Origin: Clostridia bacterium
GTDB lineage: Bacteria > Bacillota > Clostridia > Oscillospirales > Acutalibacteraceae
Assembly (NCBI GenBank): GCA_900755995.1
Contig: CAAEIM010000062.1
Span: 1 to 11,639 of the forward strand
Length of the DNA stretch: 11,639 nt
Reading direction: 5' to 3'
The translations under genes and the position numbers were made by a program. Numbering within the stretch: position 1 is the stretch's first letter; each line of letters begins with the position of its first letter. The notes beneath the pieces were generated by a model. That model ran no database searches and was not told the DNA's origin. It was given only the letters and a program-made list of their open reading frames with translations. Of the stretch, positions 1-7,826 are shown one piece after another.

Positions 1-121
1 TGTCTCTTATCTGTGATATAACCTCGTCAGCCACGCTCTGCACATATTTTTCATCATCGGCAGTGACCAGAGCATAGCTTCTGCCCTCAATCTGCACGCT
101 GACCTTTCTTTTGTTGTCCAT
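1..121 (-). CDS. zapA: Cell division protein ZapA, N-terminal part
   Basis: This is the first 40 codons of a gene that runs leftwards out of the window. The translation begins MDNKRKVSVQIEGRSYALVT and continues with a DDEKYVQSVADEV segment. This fits the short ZapA family: a small beta-rich head with a modified nucleotide-like fold, then a helix. ZapA is a cytoplasmic protein that binds FtsZ and promotes bundling of FtsZ filaments at the division site. The start is supported by a GAGGTG ribosome binding site five bases upstream. The gene is divergent from the GH13 gene and has its own promoter at 257-285. The remaining half, including the coiled coil, is outside the window, so the call rests on the head region only. 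Confidence 0.75.
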   Translation of the reverse strand, partial: MDNKRKVSVQIEGRSYALVTADDEKYVQSVADEVISQIRD

Positions 122-256
122 TTCAGCACCTCTTCATTTTAAGCTCCGCCTGCTGTATTGCAGAACCTTTTAGTAATTATTATCCACATTAAATTATAAT
201 ATAAATTATCCTATTATAAAAGAAATATGTTAAAGTTGTAATCTTATTTTGAGAAT

Positions 257-285
257 ATTATCATAATATGTCGGTTTTTTGTCAA
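257..285 (-). promoter_or_regulatory. Sigma-A type promoter for zapA
   Basis: On the minus strand a perfect TTGACA (280-285) is followed after 17 bases by GATAAT (257-262). It points at zapA and would give a leader of about 130 bases. The rest of the 122-484 gap is A+T-rich and shows no gene. Confidence 0.55.
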
Positions 286-300
286 TTATTGTCCATAGCG

Positions 301-329
301 TTGTAAATTCGGGGTCTTTGTGTTATCAT
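301..329 (+). promoter_or_regulatory. Candidate promoter for the GH13 gene
   Basis: TTGTAA (301-306), 17 bases, then TATCAT (324-329), pointing at the GH13 gene about 155 bases downstream. The match is moderate. A consensus TATAAT at 385-390 is closer to the gene but has no good -35 hexamer at the right distance, so the true start site is open. Confidence 0.3.
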
Positions 330-410
330 AGATATGTATGACAAAACGGCAGCGCATTGTCGCTTTTATATCGTTTTACTATTTTATAATATTGTTCTTT
401 GGGGAGTAAT

Positions 411-428
411 TTAGTAACTTTTTACTAA
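411..428. promoter_or_regulatory. Inverted repeat upstream of GH13, possible operator
   Basis: A perfect 7-base inverted repeat, TTAGTAA, four bases, TTACTAA, lies between the candidate promoters and the GH13 ribosome binding site. The position suits a repressor operator or a weak RNA hairpin in the leader. The region is A+T-rich, so chance is a real alternative. Confidence 0.25.
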
Positions 429-484
429 CATTACATATCAAAAAGACTTTTGCGGAATATTATTTTACAGGGAAGTGATTATAT

Positions 485-2410
485 ATGCCGGTTCCTTTTG
501 ACTCAAGAAAAATCTACTACCGCTCCCCGTTTGGTGCGGTTGAACAGGGAACAACCATCCATCTGAGAATACTTTTGCCGAGAAACCTGCATTCACAAAA
601 GGCTGAATTAGCGGTAAAGTATGATTACGATTACAACTGGGAGTATTTTGGTTTTTTCTGGTGCGGTACGTTTGATGACGAAACCGAAATCTGGGAAGCT
701 GACTTTACCCCGGACAGAATCGGACTTTACTGGTATGGCTTCAGACTTCACACAAAGTACGGCATAAGATACATTGTGCCGTCAGACCCTTATCATGTAA
801 GCACAATAGAAACCTCTCCGGGCAGAAGCTGGCAGATTACCTGCTACAAAAAGGGATTTACCACACCTCAATGGCCTGTCGGAGGCGTTATGTACCAGAT
901 TCTTCCCGACCGCTTTAATTTCAGCGGCGAGGAAAAGAACCTTAAGCGCACGGACTTTCAGCGCAATACCGACTGGTACTCTCTGCCCCAGTGGTGGCCT
1001 AACGAAAACGGTGAAATTACCAACAGCGACTTTTTTATGGGCGACCTCAAGGGCATTACCCAAAAGCTCGATTACCTCGAGGACTTGGGCGTAAGCTGTA
1101 TTTATCTCAATCCTATAGGTGAGGCATATTCAAACCACCGCTATGATACGGGCGATTATTCAAAGATTGACCCTATTCTCGGCACAAACGACGACTTCAA
1201 AGAGCTGTGCGCCGAGGCTAAAAAGAGGGGTATTCATATTATTAATGACGGTGTTTTTTCTCACACCGGCTCAGACAGCAAATATTTTAACAGAAGCGGA
1301 CGATACGGCGAGAATGTCGGCGCATACAGGGATAAAAATTCACCTTATTACAGCTGGTATAAGTTCAACTGCTGGCCCGACAACTATCACTCCTGGTGGG
1401 GATTTTACACCCTGCCCGAGATTAACGAAACCGACCCCGTGTTTAACGAATATATCAACGGCGAAAACGGAATTGTCAGAACCTATATGCGTTACGGAAA
1501 TTCGGGATGGCGACTTGACGTTGCCGACGAGCTTCCCGACGAGTTTATGGAAAACCTGCGCAAATCCGTTAAGGCAGAAAATCCCGAGGGCTTTATCGTA
1601 GGCGAGGTCTGGGAGGACGCAAGCAACAAGGAGAGCTACGGAGCAAGAAGAAGATTTTTGCTCGGCGAACAGCTTGACTCTGTAATGAACTATGTGTTTA
1701 GAAACGCAATTCTCGACTTCTGCCGTGGTGCAGACGCAAAATATGTTATGGACTCAATTATGAGTGTTATAGAAAACTACCCACGCCCTGTGCTGCGTGT
1801 GCTTATGAACTCGCTTTCTACGCACGACACCGAAAGAGCCATCACCGTTATTGCTGGCGAACCCCTAAACGGCAGAGATAGGCAGTGGCAGGCAAACCAG
1901 AAATTAAGCTACGACCAGCGCCAAAGAGGAAAAGCGCTGTTAAAGCTTGCAACGGGTATGCAGTTCACCCTGCCGGGATTCCCCTGCGTTTACTACGGCG
2001 ACGAGGCAGGTCTTGAGGGCTACCGTGACCCGTTTAACCGCTGCTGCTATCCGTGGGGCAGGGAGGATCAGGAGCTTATTGAGTGGCACAAGGCTCTGGG
2101 CAATCTCAGAAAGTCCTGTTCACCGCTGTGGGACGGCGATTTTATTCCGGTTACAGCCAACAAGAACTTCCTCTCCTATATCCGACTTGACAGCAAATCC
2201 TCGCTTTACTGCGCATTTAACGCAAGCAACGAGGAAAAGGTTCTTGATATGATTCCCGGATATGCCGACGGAACTCCGCTGTTTGGCACAAAGCTTGAGG
2301 ATAACAAGGTACACATTCCGCCGCTCGGCTGTGCGTTCATCTTTAACGAAACCGACAAACAGCTCAGCCTTAATTATAACGGCTTTGAAAGACGTCTGTT
2401 GAATAAGTAA
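485..2410 (+). CDS. GH13 alpha-glucan hydrolase (neopullulanase / maltogenic amylase type), cytoplasmic
   Basis: This is a 641-residue alpha-amylase superfamily enzyme that cleaves alpha-glucosidic bonds in maltooligosaccharides, pullulan- or starch-derived fragments. Residues 1 to about 125 form an N-terminal beta-sandwich like those of neopullulanases. The catalytic barrel follows, with motifs in order: MGDLKG (185-190), NDGVFSH (254-260), GWRLDVADE (341-349, nucleophile D345), GEVWE (373-377, acid/base E374) and STHDTE (445-450, D448). A YYGDEAG segment (503-509) and a C-terminal beta domain complete it. All three catalytic acids are present. There is no signal peptide, so it should act on imported oligosaccharides. 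The start has a GGAAGTGA ribosome binding site. The gene stands alone, ending at a strong terminator. Exact bond specificity cannot be read from the sequence; the pullulanase-like or cyclomaltodextrinase subfamilies are alternatives. Confidence 0.88.
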   Translation: MPVPFDSRKIYYRSPFGAVEQGTTIHLRILLPRNLHSQKAELAVKYDYDYNWEYFGFFWCGTFDDETEIWEADFTPDRIGLYWYGFRLHTKYGIRYIVPSDPYHVSTIETSPGRSWQITCYKKGFTTPQWPVGGVMYQILPDRFNFSGEEKNLKRTDFQRNTDWYSLPQWWPNENGEITNSDFFMGDLKGITQKLDYLEDLGVSCIYLNPIGEAYSNHRYDTGDYSKIDPILGTNDDFKELCAEAKKRGIHIINDGVFSHTGSDSKYFNRSGRYGENVGAYRDKNSPYYSWYKFNCWPDNYHSWWGFYTLPEINETDPVFNEYINGENGIVRTYMRYGNSGWRLDVADELPDEFMENLRKSVKAENPEGFIVGEVWEDASNKESYGARRRFLLGEQLDSVMNYVFRNAILDFCRGADAKYVMDSIMSVIENYPRPVLRVLMNSLSTHDTERAITVIAGEPLNGRDRQWQANQKLSYDQRQRGKALLKLATGMQFTLPGFPCVYYGDEAGLEGYRDPFNRCCYPWGREDQELIEWHKALGNLRKSCSPLWDGDFIPVTANKNFLSYIRLDSKSSLYCAFNASNEEKVLDMIPGYADGTPLFGTKLEDNKVHIPPLGCAFIFNETDKQLSLNYNGFERRLLNK

Positions 2411-2421
2411 TCAATCAAATT

Positions 2422-2464
2422 AAAACCCCAAGGTCAGGCTTTAAGCCATTGACCTTGGGGTTTT
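2422..2464. terminator. Bidirectional Rho-independent terminator
   Basis: A perfect 15-base stem (2422-2436 with 2450-2464, AAAACCCCAAGGTCA and its complement) has an additional inner GGCTT/AAGCC stem (2437-2447). Both sides carry A or T runs, so it can end transcription of GH13 from the left and of yfhO from the right. Confidence 0.92.
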
Positions 2465-2466
2465 CT

Positions 2467-2580
2467 ATTATTAAAGTAAAAGTATATGTCATTCAACAAT
2501 ATGCACAAAAGGGGCATATGGCTTGGAGAATCACCGGAGAGGTTTTTTAGCCCGAGCAGATAGTTTGTTTATTTACTAAA
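2467..2580 (-). repeat. Partial copy of the intergenic CCGAG repeat family (R1)
   Basis: This copy follows the terminator and ends just before the yfhO stop codon. It carries an ATATGC/GCATAT hairpin (2499-2504 with 2514-2519), an ACCGGAGAGG segment and then the conserved repeat end TTTTTTAGCCCGAGCAGATAG (2545-2565 approximately). The opposite arm and the terminal GCAGCC hairpin are missing. The upstream half matches the partial copy at 8371-8470, in which the hairpin stem keeps a G-C to A-T compensatory change. Strand is given as that on which the full copies fold best. Confidence 0.6.
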
Positions 2581-2584
2581 AGTC

Positions 2585-5386
2585 CTAAGCTTTCTTTGAC
2601 TCAGCCTTAACCTTTTGATGTTTGGTGTTTTCCTCTGTCTTATTTTTGGGTACAGAAGCTGTAGTTTTATCCTTAGCCGCTGCTGTGCCCTTTTTCTTTT
2701 TTATAATGTAAATATAAACGCAGATTGCCGCAAACACCGCAGCGCATACTACCGACACTGCTGTGCCGACCTTAAAGCCCTTTGGATAGTACACAAGCTC
2801 AATATCGTGCTCGCCCCTTGAGAGATTGAACGCTACAAGCGCATTTCCCACAGGAGTGATTTCAACCTCCCTGCCGTCAACGTAAGCAGTCCAGCCGCCC
2901 ACCTCGTTTGGAATTGAGGTGTAGAAAAGTCCGTCCTTGCTTGCGTTGATAGTGCCCTTGACAGATGAGCCGGTAAGCTCTGTGGTATTCATAACGTCCT
3001 TGCTTATCTGTGCATAGCCACGTTCAAAAACGTCTGCGTTGAGCATATTTACATAAACCTTGGCTGTGCCCGACTGTCCCTGCGGCAAATCGGCGCAGAT
3101 TGAGATTTTATCGCCCTCGTTTACATAACCGCCGCAGGCTATATACGGTCTTGACATTCCGACTGTCGATGTGCCGGCGTCACTGTCGTTTATCATAATC
3201 TTTACATCGTCCTGTCCGTCAATGTCGGCATAAAAATACACATAGCCGGTGTACGGAGCGGTGTAATTCCATTTGAGCGAGGGTATGGTAGTTGAGTCAA
3301 CACAGTTGTAGCTGTAATTGCCGTAGGAGTTCTTGCTTACGGGGAAAAGCTCGTGGTCTGTGTGACCCTGAGAAACCACCTCAAGCTGAGTATATACGTT
3401 ATCCTCAATGCCCGTTGCAAGTCTGAAAAAGTCGTTTTGCTGGCCAAACGGATTGAACGAATCCTCAACACTGTTTATCTGCCATCTGAGCAAATCCGAA
3501 TTTACCATAAAGCCCATAGGAATGTAATGCTCGTTTTTAAGCAGGGTTACATTTCCTCTCTTGCAGGCATTTGTGAGGTCATAGGTGTTTTTGTATGTGC
3601 CGTCCCTCGAAATAAGGTATTTGAGATTCATAAAGGTGTTGGTTACAGGCGAGCTTTCGGCATAGGTGTAGCGGTTGCCGCTCTGCCAGCCCATCATACC
3701 AAAGTTCTGGAAGAATACAGTCATATCCTCGTTAGCCATTGAGTTGAACATTGAAAGTCCGTTGTAGCCGTTGAGTGCGGCGTCATTAAGAGTCTGAGTG
3801 TTAGTCATCTCGGCTCTCCAAAGCTCAGGTGTGTTCTCCTCAAGGCTGTCCATATAGCTGATAACATCTGCGGTGCTCTTTCCGCCCCTCGGATAGTCAT
3901 TAGTGCTCGTAACAGTTGTGGTCTTAACGCCGATATACGCAGTTGAACCGCTTTCGGCTATTATCACCACCGCAAGCACAATCATAAGCACCTGTTTTGG
4001 AATAATTCTCTTTGTGTACATAAAAAGAATAATGCACACCAGGGCGGCGATTATAGCCGAGCCGACTATTACATAGGTTTCCTGAGTATCAATGGCGAGC
4101 AGAATGATAACCGCCGAGAACAGCGCTGCCAGAATAACGTCCCAGCAGGAGGTAAAGTCAATGAGCATAAACGCCCTGTAAGCCATAACCACTATAACAA
4201 AGCTGATAAGATAGCTGAATCTGTACGGAATCATATTTGTAAAGTGGAAGCCGTGCCAGATGTAGTCGAGCTGACGGATAACACAGCTTATCATCATAAA
4301 CAGAATAAGACAGCCGTCAACAATCTTCTCCTTTAACGTGATTTTCTTGGATGCAAGGAACACAATGCCGAGCACAAGAGAAACCGTGCCGCAGGCGATG
4401 TTCGGGAGTGCGTCCGCCTCCTTTGTTGCAGGAGGAATAAAGGTGAGCAGGTTTGAGAAGATTTTTTTCATAGCCTCAAGCGTACCCAGAAGGTCATCGG
4501 TTGCACCGATATTTATATCATAAGTTGAGGGGAACAGGCTTGAGGATGCGTGGGTATTTTGAAGTGCAAAGAACGCAGGCAGCAGGAAAAATGCCGTAAT
4601 TCCGATTGCGAGAATTGAAAAAAGTGCGGTTTTTGCAAGCTTTGTAAAAAAGCTCTTAAAGCCGTCCCACTTTACAATGCTGTATGCAATAAAGATAAGC
4701 AGGACGAAAATGCAGGTAAACAAGCCTATATAGTAGTTTGAAAGCAGAGAAACTGCAAGCGAAATTGTAAAGAGCCTGAATTTTCCCTCCTGAAGCAGCT
4801 TAACAATTCCGAGAGCCACAAGCGGAGTAATGCAAACGGTGTCAAGCCAGATGGTGTTCCAGTAATAGCCCATAAAAAAGGCGCAGAACGAAAAGCAGGT
4901 GCCGAACATAACGATAGAAAAATCGTTCCTTTTGTAAACGGAGCGCAGAAAAACTGCGGTAAAGCAGCCGCCGAAGGCAACCTTTGCGCTGACGCTGAAC
5001 ATAAGAAACTCCCTGAGCCACTGCGAGGGAATGAACACGCAGAGGAAATTCATAGGTCCTGCAAGGTAGTAGGACATAAGAGAGAAGTAGTTTACGCCTC
5101 CGCCCTGAGTCCACGACCAGAACAGCGATTCGCCGTGCTTGAGCTTGTCCTGAAAATCCACCAAAAACGGGTAGTACTGATGCCACAAATCGGTAACAAG
5201 AATTTGCTTGTCGCCGAACGGAGAAACCTCCATAAGCGCAAAACCCAGCGTCATAAGCACAAAGGGGAGAAAAAAGGCGATAATGATATAGACATTTTTC
5301 TTAAAAAACGCCTTAACTCCCTTTTGCTCGGGGGCAGACTTTTGGGGCAGCTTTTTTGTTTCTGCTTTTAAAGCTGTCATAAGCAT
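2585..5386 (-). CDS. YfhO-family polytopic membrane protein (GT-C type glycosyltransferase)
   Basis: This 933-residue protein has a short basic N-terminus, about 13-14 membrane helices between residues 30 and 485, a large extracytoplasmic beta-rich region (about 490-865), one more helix (873-895) and a lysine-rich tail. The first loop after helix 1 holds the TDLWHQYYPF motif (65-74) with an acidic residue typical of GT-C enzymes, and WSWTQGGGVNYF (91-101). The segment GGWTAYVDGREVEI near 830-843 is typical of the YfhO C-terminal domain. In Bacillus and Listeria, YfhO-type proteins transfer a sugar from undecaprenyl phosphate onto lipoteichoic acid outside the cell. I infer a similar role here because a GT2 enzyme and a GtrA protein lie nearby; the acceptor is unknown. 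An in-frame ATG at 5425 would add 13 residues, but the GGAGG site favours 5386. It is transcribed from its own promoter at 5479-5506. Confidence 0.85.
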   Translation of the reverse strand: MLMTALKAETKKLPQKSAPEQKGVKAFFKKNVYIIIAFFLPFVLMTLGFALMEVSPFGDKQILVTDLWHQYYPFLVDFQDKLKHGESLFWSWTQGGGVNYFSLMSYYLAGPMNFLCVFIPSQWLREFLMFSVSAKVAFGGCFTAVFLRSVYKRNDFSIVMFGTCFSFCAFFMGYYWNTIWLDTVCITPLVALGIVKLLQEGKFRLFTISLAVSLLSNYYIGLFTCIFVLLIFIAYSIVKWDGFKSFFTKLAKTALFSILAIGITAFFLLPAFFALQNTHASSSLFPSTYDINIGATDDLLGTLEAMKKIFSNLLTFIPPATKEADALPNIACGTVSLVLGIVFLASKKITLKEKIVDGCLILFMMISCVIRQLDYIWHGFHFTNMIPYRFSYLISFVIVVMAYRAFMLIDFTSCWDVILAALFSAVIILLAIDTQETYVIVGSAIIAALVCIILFMYTKRIIPKQVLMIVLAVVIIAESGSTAYIGVKTTTVTSTNDYPRGGKSTADVISYMDSLEENTPELWRAEMTNTQTLNDAALNGYNGLSMFNSMANEDMTVFFQNFGMMGWQSGNRYTYAESSPVTNTFMNLKYLISRDGTYKNTYDLTNACKRGNVTLLKNEHYIPMGFMVNSDLLRWQINSVEDSFNPFGQQNDFFRLATGIEDNVYTQLEVVSQGHTDHELFPVSKNSYGNYSYNCVDSTTIPSLKWNYTAPYTGYVYFYADIDGQDDVKIMINDSDAGTSTVGMSRPYIACGGYVNEGDKISICADLPQGQSGTAKVYVNMLNADVFERGYAQISKDVMNTTELTGSSVKGTINASKDGLFYTSIPNEVGGWTAYVDGREVEITPVGNALVAFNLSRGEHDIELVYYPKGFKVGTAVSVVCAAVFAAICVYIYIIKKKKGTAAAKDKTTASVPKNKTEENTKHQKVKAESKKA

Positions 5387-5395
5387 ACAAATAAA

Positions 5396-5400
5396 CCTCC
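5396..5400 (-). promoter_or_regulatory. Ribosome binding site that decides the yfhO start
   Basis: GGAGG on the minus strand lies nine bases before the ATG at 5386 and 15 before a second ATG at 5380. It lies downstream of the earlier in-frame ATG at 5425, so it argues against that start. Confidence 0.7.
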
Positions 5401-5452
5401 ATAAAATTAATACTCTCCCGCTCACTGCGGGCGGGGCAATTTAAAAATCAGC

Positions 5453-5468
5453 TATGCAAAAATGCATA
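5453..5468. promoter_or_regulatory. Inverted repeat in the yfhO leader
   Basis: TATGCA, four A, TGCATA is a perfect 6-base inverted repeat just downstream of the yfhO -10 box. It could be a repressor site or a small leader hairpin. No regulator is identified. Confidence 0.25.
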
Positions 5469-5478
5469 TACTATAACT

Positions 5479-5506
5479 TTTATATTATAACACGTTATTC
5501 TGTCAA
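5479..5506 (-). promoter_or_regulatory. Sigma-A type promoter for yfhO
   Basis: Minus-strand TTGACA (5501-5506), 16 bases, TATAAA (5479-5484). It points at yfhO with a leader of about 85 bases. Confidence 0.55.
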
Positions 5507-5522
5507 GGTAAATAATTTTTTT

Positions 5523-5690
5523 GCAGCCGGTGGGCTGCACTTATCCGAGCGGAAAGTCTTGCTTATAACAAGCTTAAAATACCCGACAATCACTCTCGTT
5601 GAGGAAATAGCTTTTAGCAGTTAGTATCAAGCAAAAGTGATTTTTAGGAAAATAATGTTTTGAATTAAACTAAACCGTCTGCTCGAGTTA
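5523..5690 (+). repeat. Intergenic CCGAG repeat element, copy R2 (possible structured RNA)
   Basis: Read on the plus strand it begins with a hairpin GCAGCC-GGTG-GGCTGC (5523-5538), a six-base spacer ACTTAT, the left arm CCGAGCGGAAAGT (5545-5557), about 115 bases of interior and the right arm ACCGTCTGCTCGA (5674-5686). The arms pair at 10 of 13 positions. The interior shares CCCGACAAT and a CTCGTTGAGG region with copy R6. It fills the gap between the lipoprotein stop and the yfhO promoter; the 309-base gap contains no gene. Confidence 0.75.
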
Positions 5691-5695
5691 AAAAA

Positions 5696-6484
5696 TTAAT
5701 AGTCTTTTCCTTCTATTAATACCTCTCCGTCCTCAATTTTATAATGTTCGGAAACCTCAAGGGTATTTGCAACCCACAGTGCGAAATCTCCCGAAGAAAG
5801 CTCTGCATTATCATCAAAAGCACCGCATACTGAGTAATTATCATCTCTATAACAATTAATACCTTTATGCGTAATATCATCAACCAAATATGAATATTCC
5901 ACAGTAATAATTTTACTGTTTTTCCCTTGATACTCTGTATATTTAAAATCAGACGCCCACGTTTTGTTGCGCAGAGAATCAGGAATTTCATAATCAGGAA
6001 AGCTGTCAGGATCTGAAAGAATATTCAATAAATCTGCAAAACTGTAATTTGAGCCGATTTCTCCGTCAGGTAAGCTGTCCAAATAATTGCTTATATTTAT
6101 GTATTCAATGCTGTCGCTGATGATTTTTTCTATTCCGTCATATTTTCCTTTGAACAAATCTTCATAGCCTTGTTTGTATTCGTCTGCAATTTTCATCAGT
6201 GACGAGTTATAGTTACATATATTTAACTTGTAGGGAGAAATTTCATCGCCGGCATTTGTTTCATTGGCATCAGGACTAAAACAAGCTATAGAAACATAAT
6301 CCTGAGCTACTACTTTCCAGTCTGATGGCAAATCAAATGTAAAGGTTAGCAAATCTAATTGGCTGTTTTGTGTAGTCGCTTTTGTTTCTGCATCGGGCTT
6401 AATAATTGCATTATTCTGCTGACAGCCTGCAAGTGAAATCATAAGTACAGCGGATATTATTGCTGATAAAATTTTGTGTTTCAT
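5696..6484 (-). CDS. Predicted lipoprotein of unknown function
   Basis: This 262-residue protein starts with a lipoprotein signal: a basic MKHK end, a hydrophobic stretch and the lipobox LAGC with the lipid-attached cysteine at 21. It should therefore be anchored on the outer face of the membrane. A polar linker (22-43) precedes a domain beginning LLTFTFDLPSDWKVV (45-59), a start typical of small lipoproteins with a PsbP-like or similar beta fold. The rest is acidic and rich in Asn, Asp, Ser and Tyr. I recognise no catalytic motif. AGGAG lies seven bases before the ATG and a strong promoter is at 6537-6565. Repeat copies flank it on both sides, so it is probably its own transcription unit. 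A link to the neighbouring glycosylation genes is only positional. Confidence 0.75.
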   Translation of the reverse strand: MKHKILSAIISAVLMISLAGCQQNNAIIKPDAETKATTQNSQLDLLTFTFDLPSDWKVVAQDYVSIACFSPDANETNAGDEISPYKLNICNYNSSLMKIADEYKQGYEDLFKGKYDGIEKIISDSIEYINISNYLDSLPDGEIGSNYSFADLLNILSDPDSFPDYEIPDSLRNKTWASDFKYTEYQGKNSKIITVEYSYLVDDITHKGINCYRDDNYSVCGAFDDNAELSSGDFALWVANTLEVSEHYKIEDGEVLIEGKDY

Positions 6485-6536
6485 TTTTATTCTCCTATTA
6501 AATATTTAACATAAATTTGCTGAATTTTTTATATTT

Positions 6537-6565
6537 ATTATAATTCTTGTATTACCTTTTGTAAA
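6537..6565 (-). promoter_or_regulatory. Sigma-A type promoter for the lipoprotein gene
   Basis: Minus-strand TTTACA (6560-6565), 17 bases, perfect TATAAT (6537-6542). The -35 box directly touches the terminal hairpin of repeat copy R3. Confidence 0.65.
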
Positions 6566-6780
6566 GCAGCCGGTGGGAGAACCGGTGGGCTGGCAGAAGT
6601 GGGTGCATTTACCGAGTGGATAGGATCATAAAGAAATAAACTCCAGTGCCGACAACAGCCGAGCAATTACCTATAAAATGAAAACTCAATATGGGTAGTA
6701 CAGGTTAAATAAAACTGATTTTCGGGCACTAAAAACTTTGAATTAAGCAAGACTATCTACTCGGGCTAAAAAACTCGATA
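6566..6780 (+). repeat. Intergenic CCGAG repeat element, copy R3 (possible structured RNA)
   Basis: On the plus strand an expanded terminal hairpin region (6566-6594, with a partial duplication of CCGGTGGG) leads to the left arm CCGAGTGGATAG (6612-6623) and, after the interior, the right arm CTATCTACTCGG (6753-6764). The arms pair at all 12 positions, with one G.U. An inner stem pairs AGTGCC (about 6644-6649) with GGCACT (6725-6730). The interior aligns along its whole length with the reverse strand of copy R5. It lies between the divergent promoters of the lipoprotein and GT2 genes, and the 379-base gap has no other gene. Confidence 0.78.
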
Positions 6781-6787
6781 AAAAGAT

Positions 6788-6816
6788 TGGACTTTTTAAT
6801 GTGCATTTGATATAAT
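6788..6816 (+). promoter_or_regulatory. Promoter for the GT2-gtrA operon
   Basis: A perfect TATAAT (6811-6816) preceded by TGA gives an extended -10 box. A moderate -35, TGGACT (6788-6793), sits 17 bases upstream. The start codon is about 48 bases downstream. Confidence 0.6.
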
Positions 6817-6863
6817 GAGTATAATAATGTTTATAAAAATAACTAAAGCAAAGGCGAATTATT

Positions 6864-7826
6864 ATGAAAACAATAGATTTAATAGTGCCGTGCTACAACG
6901 AGGAGGAAATGCTTGAGCATTTTGTGCTTGAAACCAACAAGGTTATCGACTCAATGCCCGAATATGCGTTCCGCTACATTCTTGTGAACGACGGCAGCAG
7001 GGACAAAACCTACCTGATTATGAAAAAGCTCGCAAGGCAGTTTTCAAATGTAAAGTACATTTCTTTTTCGAGAAATTTCGGCAAGGAGGCGGCTATGTAT
7101 GCAGGACTTCAGCACTCTACAGCCGATTATGTGGTGGTGATGGACGCCGATTTGCAGCATCCGCCTGCACTTTTTCCAAAAATGGTTGAGGCTCTCGAAA
7201 ACGAGGGCTACGACTGCTGTGCCACAAAGCGTGACGAGCGAGAGGGCGAGGGCAAGCTGAGGGGAATTTTCTCAAAGCTGTTTTTTGCCGTTTCAAACAG
7301 GCTGACAGATACAAAAATGCCCTACGGCGCAATGGATTTCAGAATGATGAAGCGTCAGGTGGTGGACTCAATATTGGAGCTTGCCGAGGTGCAGAGATTT
7401 TCCAAGGGAATTTTCTCCTGGGTAGGCTTTAACACAAAATGGATTTCGTTTAAGACCGTTGACCGTCAGCTCGGACAGACAAAGTGGAAGTTCTCAAGCC
7501 TGCTTCGCTACGCCATTGACGGCATAACCTGTTTTTCGGTTGCACCCCTCCGCTTTACGGCGGTACTCGGCGCAATAATCTTTTTGTTTTCGCTCATCTA
7601 CATAATTATAACCCTCACTCAAACCCTGTTTTTCGGAATAGCCGTGCCGGGATACGTAACCACTCTGTGTGCCGTGCTGTTTTTGGGCGGAGTAACCGAG
7701 ATGTCAATAGGCATACTCGGCGAGTACATCGGCAGAATTTATATGGAAACCAAAAACAGGCCGATTTACATAACCAAGTTTTCTAATTTTGAGGACGAAA
7801 ACAACGAGGAAAAGGAAGAAATATGA
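6864..7826 (+). CDS. GT2 polyprenyl-phosphate glycosyltransferase (CsbB/DPM1-like)
   Basis: This 320-residue enzyme loads a sugar from a nucleotide donor onto undecaprenyl phosphate at the inner face of the membrane. The GT-A catalytic domain (about 1-225) shows VPCYNEEE (8-15), VNDGS (41-45, D43), SRNFGKE (69-75), MDADLQHP (93-100, with the metal-binding D94 and D96) and the QRFSKGIFSWVGF region (177-189). Two membrane helices follow at about 231-253 and 262-285, then GEYIGRIYMETKNRPIY (286-302), as in CsbB, YkcC and GtrB proteins. The ribosome binding site is weak (AAGGCG). The next gene overlaps the stop codon, so the two are translationally coupled. Sugar identity cannot be told; in Bacillus CsbB it is N-acetylglucosamine, while related proteins use glucose or mannose. 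Confidence 0.88.
   Translation: MKTIDLIVPCYNEEEMLEHFVLETNKVIDSMPEYAFRYILVNDGSRDKTYLIMKKLARQFSNVKYISFSRNFGKEAAMYAGLQHSTADYVVVMDADLQHPPALFPKMVEALENEGYDCCATKRDEREGEGKLRGIFSKLFFAVSNRLTDTKMPYGAMDFRMMKRQVVDSILELAEVQRFSKGIFSWVGFNTKWISFKTVDRQLGQTKWKFSSLLRYAIDGITCFSVAPLRFTAVLGAIIFLFSLIYIIITLTQTLFFGIAVPGYVTTLCAVLFLGGVTEMSIGILGEYIGRIYMETKNRPIYITKFSNFEDENNEEKEEI

Noticed and set aside
485..560. Signal peptide on the GH13 enzyme
   Set aside because: The N-terminus is polar (MPVPFDSRKIYYRS) and starts directly with the beta-sandwich domain.
4726..5186. Overlapping minus-strand frames inside the yfhO gene
   Set aside because: They are alternative-frame shadows of a well-supported membrane protein gene and have no own ribosome binding sites.
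5387..5425. Longer N-terminus for the YfhO protein from the ATG at 5425
   Set aside because: The GGAGG ribosome binding site lies downstream of that ATG and fits the start at 5386; the extra residues are not typical of the family.
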